Source: Neisseria cinerea
GTDB lineage: Bacteria > Pseudomonadota > Gammaproteobacteria > Burkholderiales > Neisseriaceae
DNA: 64,000 nt
Assembly (NCBI RefSeq): GCF_900475315.1
Contig: NZ_LS483369.1
Coordinates: 620,001 to 684,000 of the forward strand
Reading direction: 5' to 3'
The position numbers were made by a program, and so were the translations under genes. Below are positions 26,052 to 34,500 of the stretch, piece by piece. Each line of letters begins with the position of its first letter. The first letter of the stretch is position 1. The notes below the pieces were generated by a model that made no database searches, had not been told where the DNA came from, and saw nothing but the letters and a program-made list of their open reading frames with translations.

Positions 26052-28520
26052 TTACAGCGAAATTTTCACACCGGCGCGGATAGAACGTCCGGGCAGCGGC
26101 GCAATGTATTTGAGTATGGAGTTTTGCGCGCGCGCGATACGGTTGGTCAGGTTTCGGCCGTCCAAGAACCATTCTGTGCTGTATCTGCTGTGTTTTTGCG
26201 TATGGCTGACATAGGCATCGAGCAGGGCGTAGGAGCCGAGTGAGGGTTCTTTGTATGCCGCAGCCATGTTTCCGGTGTGTTTGGCAGCGGCGTAGCGGGT
26301 CAGGCTGCTGCCGATTTGCCATGCTCCTTTGTTCCAGCTTGCACCCAGCCCGTAGCGGGAAACAGGCAGGTTGGGCATATAGTAGCCATCATTGCGCAGG
26401 CGGTTTGAGTCCGCATTCCTACTGTCTTTGTCGTCGGCATGATTGCGAACCCTGTCGGCAAACAGGCGCAGTTCGAGTTGTCCGTATTGTTTCAGGTCGA
26501 AAAGTTGGGTCAGCTCGATTTCCAAACCTTGGATGCGGGTATCTGCCGCACGCCAGTATTTGGTCGGCAGATGGTTGCCGCCGTCATGTGCAACGTCAGA
26601 CAGATAAATGTAGTCGTTGAATCGGGTTTGGTAATAGTTAGCGCGGAGTTTGCCTCCGTTCCACTCGAACTCATTGCCGAATTCCCATGTTCTGGCAGTT
26701 TCCGGACGTAAGACGGAATCGGAAGAATAATTTTCCGAAGCAAGTTGCGCATAATGGCTGCCGCCTGCATAGAGTTCGTTAATTTCCGGCGCGCGTTGGG
26801 AGCGGCTGTAGCGGGCATTTATTTTCCAAAACGGAAGGGGTTTCCAACCGGTTGACGCATGGAAGCTGTTGAGGCTGTATTTGAGGCTGCTCCGTTTCTC
26901 AAGCCCTTTTTGGGAGTCGGTATTACGGGCTGTTTTGTAGCTGTCCAAGTCAAGGCCGTGGCGGACATTGCCATAACGCCAACCGAGCGAGGCTTCATAG
27001 TTGCGGTATTTGAGGTTTTCCAAGACAAATATGCCGTATTCACGACTATTCGTATCGGGCAGGTAGGAATAGTTGCCGGTACGTTTGCCGTTCAAGCCCG
27101 AAGATTCGGTATGGCGGCGTTTGTAGTCGGCCCCTATGCTGCCGTTAAACAGGGAGGAGAAGTGGTGGTTCAGTTCGATACGGTTTTGGAGGGTACGGCT
27201 GTCGAGGCTGTTAACCTTGGTCGAGCCCAAGAGTTCGGTATTCGGCGTATCGGTGTATGAGGTCAGGAAGCTGACGTTGTCCACCCAGGAGGATTGCGGA
27301 CGGTAAAGTGCGTCCACAAGCCAGCGTGTTTGCTGAGAATAGACGGATGCGGGTTCTGCAGCAAGTTTACGGTTGCCGTTGCCGTCGATATTGTAATAGG
27401 AGAAACCGGGAATACCAGAACGGTACAGGCTGCGGCTGACGGCGGCACCGATGTGGCCTCTCTCGCCGATATAGCTGCCGCCGAATGAAACGCTGCGGTT
27501 TTTCAAGCTGCTGTTGCCCAGGCGGCCTTCGCGGACGGGCGTATCGTCGCGCATGGCGTGGACAGTGGTTTTACGGAACTCTTTCGAACCGTCGTAAAGC
27601 GGATTGTCAATCCAATCTGCAGAATTGCCCCATGCAGGTTTGTTCAACTTGTACATTTCTGAATCATCGAGGTGTTCGCCGTATTTCTTCTCCAACTCAT
27701 TCAGCCATGCTCTACCCCCTTTGTGGACATAGCGGTAATAGCCCGGGTTCAATTCTTCAGTAATAACGGGAGTAATCTGGCAAGACCACATCAGGCGCGA
27801 GTTGAGGCGGTTCGCTGGGTCGTAGCACAAATCGGGTTTGCTTGAGCCGGGGATGCGGTAGCCCGAAATTTGGCTGTTGGAAGCATCAAGATGCCATGCG
27901 AAATTACCGGTCTTGCCGTCGAAACGGAAGGCTTCGTTGTGCGGGGTGTTGTAGCCGCCGCTCAATTCGATTTTGCCGCCGAAGTCTTGTTCTGGCAGTT
28001 TATGCGGGATGACGCCGGTATCGACATCAACCGCGCCGCCGATGGCGTTGCCGCCGTATAGGACTGCCGCTGAAGATTTCAAAACCGTAATTTTATCTGC
28101 TAAAAACGGATTGACCATGGTCGGCAGGTTTCCGCTGATTGCGGCCATATTGGACACACCCATGCCGTTTTCGCTGATATAGACGCGCGAACCGCTCAAG
28201 CTGCGGATTTGAGGCAGACCGGTGTTGGGGCCGAAACCGGCGTTTTGTACGCCGCCGACTTTTTCCAAAGTCTGACCGAGTGAGACGGCGCGTTTGGTTT
28301 TCAAATCATGAGCGGTTAGCACGTCGCCGTCTCCTAAAACGTCCTTAGCCTGCAGGTCGCGGCTGCTTTTATCTTTGTGCGCGTTAACGTTGACTTGCGG
28401 CAACTCGGCAGATGTCATGCCTTCTGCGTAGCATGATGCGGAAAGCAGAGATAGCAGGATGATGTTGAGATTAAAAAGACGATGCGTATTTTGCTTAAAC
28501 GGAGTAGTCATAAAGTTCAT
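26052..28520 (-). CDS. TonB-dependent outer-membrane receptor, probably zinc-regulated
   Basis: An 822-residue receptor. There is a signal peptide (cleavage near ASCYAEG, about residue 32), then a plug domain with TLEKVGGVQNAGFG and SSAAVLYGGNAIGGAVDVD (about 80-190), then a long 22-strand-like barrel to a C-terminal GRSIRAGVKISL ending in an aromatic/aliphatic pattern. An internal cysteine pair, LCYDPANRLNSRLMWSC, lies in an extracellular loop near residue 230-245. A Zur-like operator lies 27 bp upstream. It is not ZnuD by my recollection of that protein (different plug and no histidine-rich loop), so the ligand is open: zinc or copper complexes are the best guesses. Start could also be methionine 4 (28511). 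Confidence 0.87.
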   Translation of the reverse strand: MNFMTTPFKQNTHRLFNLNIILLSLLSASCYAEGMTSAELPQVNVNAHKDKSSRDLQAKDVLGDGDVLTAHDLKTKRAVSLGQTLEKVGGVQNAGFGPNTGLPQIRSLSGSRVYISENGMGVSNMAAISGNLPTMVNPFLADKITVLKSSAAVLYGGNAIGGAVDVDTGVIPHKLPEQDFGGKIELSGGYNTPHNEAFRFDGKTGNFAWHLDASNSQISGYRIPGSSKPDLCYDPANRLNSRLMWSCQITPVITEELNPGYYRYVHKGGRAWLNELEKKYGEHLDDSEMYKLNKPAWGNSADWIDNPLYDGSKEFRKTTVHAMRDDTPVREGRLGNSSLKNRSVSFGGSYIGERGHIGAAVSRSLYRSGIPGFSYYNIDGNGNRKLAAEPASVYSQQTRWLVDALYRPQSSWVDNVSFLTSYTDTPNTELLGSTKVNSLDSRTLQNRIELNHHFSSLFNGSIGADYKRRHTESSGLNGKRTGNYSYLPDTNSREYGIFVLENLKYRNYEASLGWRYGNVRHGLDLDSYKTARNTDSQKGLEKRSSLKYSLNSFHASTGWKPLPFWKINARYSRSQRAPEINELYAGGSHYAQLASENYSSDSVLRPETARTWEFGNEFEWNGGKLRANYYQTRFNDYIYLSDVAHDGGNHLPTKYWRAADTRIQGLEIELTQLFDLKQYGQLELRLFADRVRNHADDKDSRNADSNRLRNDGYYMPNLPVSRYGLGASWNKGAWQIGSSLTRYAAAKHTGNMAAAYKEPSLGSYALLDAYVSHTQKHSRYSTEWFLDGRNLTNRIARAQNSILKYIAPLPGRSIRAGVKISL

Positions 28521-28546
28521 TCCACATAATTAATAATAATTAGCCT

Positions 28547-28561
28547 TTTTATGATATAGCA
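28547..28561. promoter_or_regulatory. Candidate Zur box
   Basis: The 15-bp sequence TTTTATGATATAGCA matches the meningococcal Zur consensus TGTTATDNHATAACA (as I recall it) at all but two defined positions and is near-palindromic. It lies 27-41 bp upstream of the receptor start, where a repressor would block the promoter. Confidence 0.6.
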
Positions 28562-28584
28562 AATTCGTTATGATGAAAATAAAA

Positions 28585-28617
28585 ATGCCGTCTGAAATAT
28601 TTCAGACGGCATTTTTA
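28585..28617. terminator. DUS-pair terminator after nubp
   Basis: An inverted AT-DUS pair with a 4-base loop and A/T runs on both sides, 18 bp past the nubp stop. Confidence 0.85.
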
Positions 28618-28634
28618 TTGACTCGTATCAAGAT

Positions 28635-29198
28635 TTATTGTTTGGCTGCCTCGATTTGGATGTCGATGCGGACGCTTTTGGTCATACCAACGTTAACGAG
28701 GTAGTCCATGCCCCATTTGGTGCGGTCGATGGTGGTGCTGAAGTCGCCGCCGCAAACTTCGGTTTTCAACATCGGGCTTTGGTAGCAGTTGAATTTTTCG
28801 GCTTTGAGTTTGACGGGGGCGGTTTTACCGTGCATGGTCAGGTTGCCGTCAACGGAAACAAGTTTTTTGCCGTTGAAGTTGAATTTGGTGGAAACGAAGC
28901 GGATGTTAGGATATTGGGCGGCATTGAAGATGTCGGCTGATTTCAAGTGGTCGGTAAAGTGTTGCGAACCGCTTTGTAGGTTGGCAACGGGGATGGTGAT
29001 GTCGATTTTACCGTCGCGTTTTGCTTGGTCGAACTCAACGGAACCGGTCAGACCGTAAAAACCGCCGACGTTGGTGCTGGTGTTGAAATGGTCGATGGAG
29101 AAACGGGCGTTGGCATGATATTCGTCCACTTTGTAGGTAGCGGCGGAGGCAGTACCGATGGCTGCTGCTGCGAGTGCGGCGATGATGATTTTTTTCAT
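28635..29198 (-). CDS. YceI-family ubiquinone-binding protein NUbp (GNA1030)
   Basis: A 187-residue secreted protein with signal peptide MKKIIIAALAAAAIGTASA (cleavage before ATYKVD). The mature part is a YceI lipocalin-like barrel (YKVDEYHANARFSIDHF, then GKIDITIPVANLQSG, and TKWGMDYLVNVG near the end). This is the meningococcal antigen GNA1030 used as a fusion partner in a vaccine component; it was reported to bind ubiquinone-8. A cysteine pair (NCYQSPMLKTEVCGG) probably forms a disulphide. It is upstream of the TonB receptor but separated by a terminator. Confidence 0.9.
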   Translation of the reverse strand: MKKIIIAALAAAAIGTASAATYKVDEYHANARFSIDHFNTSTNVGGFYGLTGSVEFDQAKRDGKIDITIPVANLQSGSQHFTDHLKSADIFNAAQYPNIRFVSTKFNFNGKKLVSVDGNLTMHGKTAPVKLKAEKFNCYQSPMLKTEVCGGDFSTTIDRTKWGMDYLVNVGMTKSVRIDIQIEAAKQ

Positions 29199-29546
29199 GA
29201 TTCTTTTCCTTTGTGTGAGGCTGTAAAGATGCTTATCTTAACATAGGAAAGAATGCATATCATTTCTTAAGGGCGAACGGTGGATTTACCTGGATTTGAT
29301 GATGGGGTCGTCTGAAACCTGAGAAGGGCAATACTGGGAGCTGTCGATATTCAATCATTTCAGCGTTTTTTATCCCTAAAGCGGCATCTTCTGCGTTGGA
29401 AATCCTCACCGGGTGTCCAACCTTGTTACGGTTTACGCCTTGAATCTTCTGCTTTGCAAACAAAAATCCACCGGGAAAATTAAATGTCGACAGCCCTAAT
29501 GAAAAAAGCGCGGAGTAGTCCGCGCTTTGGGTTTTCAGACGGCCTT
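29199..29546. other. Intergenic region between nubp and leuB
   Basis: About 350 bp. It holds the nubp promoter region (a TATGTT-like box about 40 bp upstream of the start) and a near-DUS (GGGTCGTCTGAA, about 29310). At 29534 the first AG-type DUS of the leu block begins. A 67-codon minus-strand frame at 29260-29463 has no convincing protein features, and I do not call it a gene. Confidence 0.5.
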
Positions 29547-30617
29547 TTACAAGGCGGCGAGTACCGCATCGCCCATTTCGGAGCAGGAAACGAGTTTCGT
29601 GCCTTCTTCGTAAATGTCGCCGGTGCGCAAGCCTTGTTGCAGCACTTTTTGGACGGCGTTTTCGACTTGTTGCGCGCGGACTTCGTCGTTCAGGCTGTAA
29701 CGCAGCAGCATGGCAAGTGAGAGGATGGTGGCCAGCGGGTTGGCTTTGTTTTGTCCGGCGATGTCGGGGGCGGAGCCGTGAGACGGTTCGTACAGGCCTT
29801 TGCCGTTTTCGTCCAAAGAAGCGGAAGGCAGCATACCGATGGAGCCGGTCAGCATGGAGGCTTCGTCGGAGAGGATATCGCCGAAGATGTTGCCGGTGGC
29901 AATCACGTCGAATTGTTTGGGCGCGCGCACGAGCTGCATGGCGGCGTTGTCGACGTACATATGGGAAAGCTCGACATCAGGGTATTCTTTGCCGATTTCT
30001 TCAAAGATTTCGCGCCACAATTCGGTGGTTTCCAAAACGTTGGCTTTGCCTACGGAGCAGACTTTTTTGCTGCGTTTTTGGGCGGATTGGAAGGCGACAT
30101 GGGCGATGCGGCGGATTTCGCTTTCGCTGTATTTCATGGTGTTGTAGCCTTCGCGTTCGCCGTTTTCCAGAACGCGGATGCCGCGCGGTTCGCCGAAATA
30201 AATATCGCCGGTGAGTTCGCGCACAATCAAAATATCCAAACCGGCAACGATTTCAGGTTTGAGCGTGGAGGCGTTGGCTAGCTCGGGATAGAGGATAGCG
30301 GGGCGCAAATTGGCAAACAGATTCAAGTCTTTACGGATGGCTAACAAGCCACGCTCAGGACGCAATGGACGGTCGAGATTGTCGTATTGTGGAGAACCGA
30401 CTGCACCAAGCAGGACGGCATCGGCTTTACGGCAAAGGTTTTGCGTGAATTCTGGATAAGGATGGCCGTATTCATCGTAGGCTTCGCCGCCTAGTGGGGC
30501 GTATTCGTAGCCGGCGTCCAAGCCTTGGGCGATAAGTTTGTCGAGTACGCGGACGGTTTCGGCGATGATCTCAGGGCCGATGCCGTCGCCGCGCAAGATA
30601 GCGATATGTTTGGTCAT
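29547..30617 (-). CDS. leuB: 3-isopropylmalate dehydrogenase LeuB
   Basis: A 356-residue NAD-dependent enzyme of leucine synthesis, converting 3-isopropylmalate to 2-oxoisocaproate. The start is [16 protein letters not shown] at 30617 with AAGGAAAA upstream; the frame to 30812 adds nothing conserved. Diagnostic blocks are [13 protein letters not shown] near residue 72, the substrate arginines ([21 protein letters not shown]), and the NAD-binding [14 protein letters not shown] near 286. It closes a leuC/leuD/leuB run that includes three other genes. Confidence 0.95.
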   Translation of the reverse strand: MTKHIAILRGDGIGPEIIAETVRVLDKLIAQGLDAGYEYAPLGGEAYDEYGHPYPEFTQNLCRKADAVLLGAVGSPQYDNLDRPLRPERGLLAIRKDLNLFANLRPAILYPELANASTLKPEIVAGLDILIVRELTGDIYFGEPRGIRVLENGEREGYNTMKYSESEIRRIAHVAFQSAQKRSKKVCSVGKANVLETTELWREIFEEIGKEYPDVELSHMYVDNAAMQLVRAPKQFDVIATGNIFGDILSDEASMLTGSIGMLPSASLDENGKGLYEPSHGSAPDIAGQNKANPLATILSLAMLLRYSLNDEVRAQQVENAVQKVLQQGLRTGDIYEEGTKLVSCSEMGDAVLAAL

Positions 30618-30708
30618 TGTTTTTCCTTTTTTTGTCAATAAAGAGTGGGGATGCCGTCTGAAAAAGGTTCGGGCAGGTTTAGAGGTCGGATGCGATACCA
30701 AGATGTCG

Positions 30709-31170
30709 TTATAGACGCTCTGTTTCGATACGGATTTTAAAAACGGCTTTGCGTATGTTCGCCCTGTCGCCGACCAATGGGGCATGCGCATCATTCGGGA
30801 AAAATAGCGCAAATTCGCCTGGCTCCAAGGTTAACCAGGTTTCCGGCTCGCAGTCGAAAAACTCGATATCGCGCTTTTCGTTGTAGCCCAAACCGTTTTT
30901 CAGACGGCCTCTGTCTATCCAGCCATACGTTTCGCTGCCGTCAATCGGCGTTTGAATATCAATGTGTTTTAAGTGCGCTTCAGGCTGGGCTTCTCGTTGC
31001 GTCCTCATCGGCTCGCTGCCGATAAAAATACGGATATTGGGATTCTCGTACGGTACTTGGCCGTCGGGCAGTTTGGCAAAATCCAAGGTCTGCAACAGAT
31101 GGAAGGCTTCGGCAAAGTCGGGATGCAGCGCGGCGTAGCGGGTGGCATTGCTTATGGTGTCGGTAATCAT
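30709..31170 (-). CDS. YhcH/YjgK/YiaL family protein
   Basis: A 153-residue cupin-like DUF386 protein starting [17 protein letters not shown] at 31170. Metal-ligand-type histidine and glutamate are in [18 protein letters not shown] and in the [15 protein letters not shown] block near the end. One family member is an anomerase of N-acetylneuraminate (NanQ); a role in sugar metabolism is likely but not shown here. It is located between leuD and leuB, away from any sialic acid gene. An AG-DUS lies within the coding sequence at 30899-30910. Confidence 0.85.
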   Translation of the reverse strand: MITDTISNATRYAALHPDFAEAFHLLQTLDFAKLPDGQVPYENPNIRIFIGSEPMRTQREAQPEAHLKHIDIQTPIDGSETYGWIDRGRLKNGLGYNEKRDIEFFDCEPETWLTLEPGEFALFFPNDAHAPLVGDRANIRKAVFKIRIETERL

Positions 31171-31234
31171 GGTATATTTTTGTAGATTAAAGACCGTCTG
31201 AAACACTTAAATTTTTCAGACGGCCTTTTGTATA

Positions 31235-31876
31235 TCAACCGTTAAACAGCCAAGGCTGGCTTTGGCGGCGTTTTTCTTCAAAGGCATGAATTTCGTCAGC
31301 ATGTTGCAGGGTCAGGCCGATTTCGTCCAAGCCGTTTAAGAGGCAGTGTTTGCGGTGTTCGGTAATGTCGAATGTGAATGTTTCGCCGCTAGGGGTGGTC
31401 AGGGTTTGCTCGGCAAGGTCGATGGAGAGCTGATAGCCTTCGTTAGCTTCAACTTCTTTGAAAAGCTGGTCAACCTGTTCTTCTGTCAAAACGATAGGCA
31501 AAAGGCCGTTTTTGTAGCAGTTGTTGAAGAAGATGTCGGCGAAGCTGGGGGCGATGACGGCGCGGAAGCCGTAGTCGTCCAATGCCCAAGGGGCGTGTTC
31601 GCGTGAAGAGCCGCAACCGAAGTTTTTACGCGTCAACAGGATTTGTGCGCCTTGATAGCGTGGCTGGTTCAGGGAGAAATCCGGATTTAACGGGCGTTTG
31701 CTGTTGTCCATGCCAGGTTCGCCGTGGTCGAGGTAACGCCATTCATCAAAGGCATTGGGGCCGAAGCCGCTGCGTTTGATGGATTTCAGAAATTGTTTGG
31801 GGATGATGGCATCGGTGTCGACGTTGCTGCGGTCGAGCGGGGCAACGATGGCGGTAATTTTGGTAAAGGCTTTCAT
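31235..31876 (-). CDS. leuD: 3-isopropylmalate dehydratase small subunit LeuD
   Basis: A 213-residue small subunit that completes the Fe-S isomerase with LeuC. The swivelling-domain signature is present: [19 protein letters not shown] near residue 17, and [16 protein letters not shown] near residue 84. The length is standard (E. coli 201). It is separated from leuC by two unrelated small genes, so LeuC and LeuD are not translationally coupled as is usual. An AG-DUS hairpin follows the stop. Confidence 0.95.
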   Translation of the reverse strand: MKAFTKITAIVAPLDRSNVDTDAIIPKQFLKSIKRSGFGPNAFDEWRYLDHGEPGMDNSKRPLNPDFSLNQPRYQGAQILLTRKNFGCGSSREHAPWALDDYGFRAVIAPSFADIFFNNCYKNGLLPIVLTEEQVDQLFKEVEANEGYQLSIDLAEQTLTTPSGETFTFDITEHRKHCLLNGLDEIGLTLQHADEIHAFEEKRRQSQPWLFNG

Positions 31877-31921
31877 GTCAGATTCTTATAGTAATAATGG
31901 GAAATTTTATGGCTATTCGGG

Positions 31922-32287
31922 TTAGCGTGTGCTGTGCAAACCGATTCGGTTGCCTTCTGTATCTTCGATAAAGGCTGCAAAGCCGTTGGCAATGTGGAAT
32001 TTCTCTTGTAACAGTTTGCCGCCTGCTGCAACGGCTTTTTCTGTTGTTTCGGCACAATCCGGGCAATTAAAGAAAATGGTTGTACCGCCGTGGCCGGGCT
32101 GGGCGTTGCTGTCGTGCCAAATCATGCCGGCCGTACCGTGTTGGGTGTAATCGGCTGGAAAAATGATGAAACGGAATCCGTTGCCGCCAACGTCTTGCAG
32201 GGGCTTGCCGAATACGGATTCGTAAAAGGCTTTGGCGCGATCCAAATCATGAGCGTGAATACCAAACCAGCTTGACGGATTACCCAT
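31922..32287 (-). CDS. VOC family (glyoxalase-like) protein
   Basis: A 121-residue protein of the vicinal oxygen chelate fold: WFGIHAHDLDRAKAFYESVF at the N-terminus holds the first metal-side residue, and GFAAFIEDTEGNRIGLHS holds the last motif. One beta-alpha-beta-beta-beta pair per half is apparent. It is probably an antibiotic-resistance/glyoxalase paralogue of unknown substrate, placed between leuD and the repeat lipoprotein. Confidence 0.82.
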   Translation of the reverse strand: MGNPSSWFGIHAHDLDRAKAFYESVFGKPLQDVGGNGFRFIIFPADYTQHGTAGMIWHDSNAQPGHGGTTIFFNCPDCAETTEKAVAAGGKLLQEKFHIANGFAAFIEDTEGNRIGLHSTR

Positions 32288-32390
32288 TGTTTCTCCCTTT
32301 GCTTGGAATCGTGAAAATGTCTGAACAAGTAATCAGGTATCAGTCCGTCTGAAACGGGGTCAGGAGCTTCAGACGGCCTGATTTACCGAA

Positions 32391-32711
32391 TTATTCGGTA
32401 GCAGCTTCGATTTTGCTGCCAACATGGCTCATGCCGCGACCTATTGCATTGCCGCCTTTTTTAACGGCTTCGCCGGTTTTGTCGGCAACGTGTTCGGCGG
32501 TTTCTTTGGTTTTATCGGCTACGCGCTCGGCGGTTTCTTTGGTTTTATCGGCTACGCGCTCGGCAGTTTCTTTGGTTTTGTCGGCTACGCGCTCGGCAGT
32601 TTCTTTGGTTTTGTCCCAATTGCGGTTGGCATCCTTTTTTGCGCCTGACCAAGTGCTGGAACAAGCCGACAGGATGAGGGCTGCGGCAGCCAATGCAAAC
32701 AGTTTTTTCAT
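32391..32711 (-). CDS. Repeat-containing lipoprotein
   Basis: A 106-residue lipoprotein. A signal peptide ends in the lipobox LSAC (cysteine 17). The body is dominated by an 11-residue repeat, DKTKETAERVA, three full copies plus flanking partial and variant copies (about residues 33-82), encoded by nearly identical 33-bp units. The repeats form an amphipathic helix like LEA/apolipoprotein sequences. The end is glycine-rich (KKGGNAIGRGMSHVG), similar to entericidin-like proteins. The function is unknown. Copy number can change in frame. Confidence 0.85.
   Translation of the reverse strand: MKKLFALAAAALILSACSSTWSGAKKDANRNWDKTKETAERVADKTKETAERVADKTKETAERVADKTKETAEHVADKTGEAVKKGGNAIGRGMSHVGSKIEAATE
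32480..32613. repeat. 33-bp tandem repeats in the lipoprotein gene
   Basis: About four units of 33 bp (each containing TTTCTTTGGTTTTRTCGGC on the plus strand) in tandem, differing by few bases. They encode the DKTKETAERVA peptide repeat. Unit number may vary by slippage or recombination without shifting the frame. Confidence 0.85.
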
Positions 32712-32835
32712 ACTAGTTTCCTTTCAAGTTATCAATGATTGAGAAGTTTTTCGGACGTTTTTCGCAATAGGAAAATTTACTTGTGTAAGGTGTTGTTTCA
32801 GACGGTCTGATGAATAAAGGCCGTCTGAAAATACT

Positions 32836-34245
32836 TTAAGCCATAGTACGGATGTCGGTAAAGCAGCCGGTCACTGCGGCGGCGGCTGCCATAGCGGGGC
32901 TGACGAGGTGGGTGCGTCCGCCGTTGCCTTGACGGCCTTCAAAGTTACGGTTGGAAGTGGAGGCGCAACGTTGTCCCGGGGTCAGGCGGTCGGCATTCAT
33001 GGCGAGGCACATAGAGCAGCCCGGTTCGCGCCATTCAAAACCGGCTTCGATAAATACTTCGTGCAAGCCTTCTTTTTCTGCCTGCTCTTTAACCAAACCG
33101 GAGCCAGGGACAATCAATACGCGTTGTACATTGTCCGCTTTTTTGCGGCCTTTGGCGATGGCGGCGGCTTCGCGCAAATCTTCGATACGGCTGTTGGTGC
33201 AAGAGCCGATAAAGACGATATCGACAGGGATTTCGTTTAATGGCGTACCGGCTTCCAAACCCATGTATTCAAGGGCGCGTTTCATGCCGCTGCGTTTAAC
33301 CGGATCGGCTTCTTCGGCAGGATTAGGCACTTTGCCACTGATGTCCAAAACCATTTCAGGCGAAGTGCCCCAAGTGACTTGAGGCTCGATGTCTTCGGCT
33401 TTGAAGTGGTATTCTTTATCGAATACCGCGCCTTCGTCGGAAACCAGCGTGCGCCAGTACTCGACGGCTTTGTCCCACGCTTCGCCTTTAGGTGCGAAAG
33501 GTTTGCCTTTTACATAGTCGATGGTGATTTGGTCGACGGCAACCATGCCTGAGCGTGCACCGGCTTCGATCGCCATATTGCACAAGGTCATGCGGCCTTC
33601 CATAGAAAGGCTGCGGATGGCTTCGCCGCCGAACTCGATGGCGTAGCCCGTACCGCCTGCTGTGCCGATTTTTCCGATGATGTAGAGGGCGACGTCTTTG
33701 GCGGTAACGCCCGGTTTCAGACGGCCTTCAACGGCAATCAGCATGGATTTGGATTTTTTCGCGGTAATACATTGGGTCGCCATGGTGTGCTCGACTTCGG
33801 AAGTGCCGATGCCGTGTGCCAACGCACCGAACGCACCGTGGGTAGAAGTGTGCGAGTCGCCGCAGACAACGGTCATGCCGGGCAGGGTAGCACCTTGTTC
33901 CGGGCCCATAACGTGTACGATGCCTTGGCCTTTATCCATAAACGGGAAGTAGGCGAGTGCGCCAAACTCTTTAATGTTTGTATCCAAAGTATCGACTTGC
34001 AGTTTGGAAATCGGGTCTTGGATACCTTTGTCCCAGTCGCCGGTCGGGGTGTTGTGGTCGGCTGTGGAGACTACGCTGTCGATACGCCAGAGTTTGCGGC
34101 CGGCCATTTTCAAGCCTTCAAATGCTTGCGGGCTGGTTACTTCGTGAACCAGGTGGCGGTCAATGTAAAGCAGGACAGTGCCGTCTTCTTCTTCGCGGAC
34201 GATGTGGCTGTTCCAAAGTTTATCGTAAAGGGTTTGTGCTGTCAT
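32836..34245 (-). CDS. leuC: 3-isopropylmalate dehydratase large subunit LeuC
   Basis: A 469-residue aconitase-superfamily subunit. The Fe-S cysteines are in [17 protein letters not shown] (near residue 350) and in [11 protein letters not shown] near 410. The [20 protein letters not shown] block near 130 binds substrate. It is the first gene of the minus-strand leu cluster, and divergent from gshA with a 255-bp spacer carrying a palindrome. An AG-DUS is encoded within the gene (33716-33727). Confidence 0.95.
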   Translation of the reverse strand: MTAQTLYDKLWNSHIVREEEDGTVLLYIDRHLVHEVTSPQAFEGLKMAGRKLWRIDSVVSTADHNTPTGDWDKGIQDPISKLQVDTLDTNIKEFGALAYFPFMDKGQGIVHVMGPEQGATLPGMTVVCGDSHTSTHGAFGALAHGIGTSEVEHTMATQCITAKKSKSMLIAVEGRLKPGVTAKDVALYIIGKIGTAGGTGYAIEFGGEAIRSLSMEGRMTLCNMAIEAGARSGMVAVDQITIDYVKGKPFAPKGEAWDKAVEYWRTLVSDEGAVFDKEYHFKAEDIEPQVTWGTSPEMVLDISGKVPNPAEEADPVKRSGMKRALEYMGLEAGTPLNEIPVDIVFIGSCTNSRIEDLREAAAIAKGRKKADNVQRVLIVPGSGLVKEQAEKEGLHEVFIEAGFEWREPGCSMCLAMNADRLTPGQRCASTSNRNFEGRQGNGGRTHLVSPAMAAAAAVTGCFTDIRTMA

Positions 34246-34500
34246 GGTGTTGTTCTTTTGTGTGGGTAGTAATGTAAGATGAAAATTCTAGACGGATTTT
34301 ACATGTCATGCAACAAAATTTGTCTAATTTTTGAAAAAATGGAAAATTGAAAACAATCTGTAGATAAAAATTAGACATATTGTCTATTTAAAAGAACGGT
34401 TATATTCAAAGAATGATTTGATATGAAAGAATACTTGTCGGGATTCTTTTAAAGGCATTATTATTTGTACCTTGTTAAAACCACGTCAGGCAGAGGAAAG
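34246..34500. promoter_or_regulatory. Divergent leuC/gshA control region
   Basis: A very AT-rich spacer. A perfect 6-bp inverted repeat, TAGACA-TAT-TGTCTA, lies at 34372-34386, and a third TGTCTA half-site (TGTCTAATTTTT) at 34321-34332 pairs with AAAAATTAGACA at 34366-34377. Such an arrangement fits a LysR-type or similar dimer with two sites. A possible -10 for gshA is TATATT at 34401-34406. The regulator is not identified. Confidence 0.5.

Larger units (their letters stand above)
29534..33727. repeat. Cluster of AG-dialect DNA uptake sequences
   Basis: Six exact copies of AGGCCGTCTGAA: 29534-29545, 30899-30910, 31215-31226, 32368-32379, 32818-32829 and 33716-33727. The last is inside leuC. 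Only one AT-DUS (30651) is found in this interval, whereas nearly all standard copies elsewhere are AT-type (the one other exact AG copy is at 3028-3039). Most AG copies pair with imperfect partners to form weak hairpins. Confidence 0.85.

Noticed and set aside
26052-28520. Assignment of the TonB receptor as ZnuD
   Set aside because: From memory, ZnuD has a different plug and histidine-rich loops; the sequence here does not fit.
29260-29463. 67-codon minus-strand ORF between nubp and leuB
   Set aside because: No ribosome site, no recognisable domain, and it spans a DUS-like site; likely non-coding.
32480-32613. CRISPR-like spacing of repeated units
   Set aside because: The units abut without unique spacers and lie in a coding sequence.
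32413-32742. Plus-strand open frames across the lipoprotein repeats
   Set aside because: Periodic 33-bp repeats keep other frames open; the minus-strand lipoprotein has signal and lipobox.
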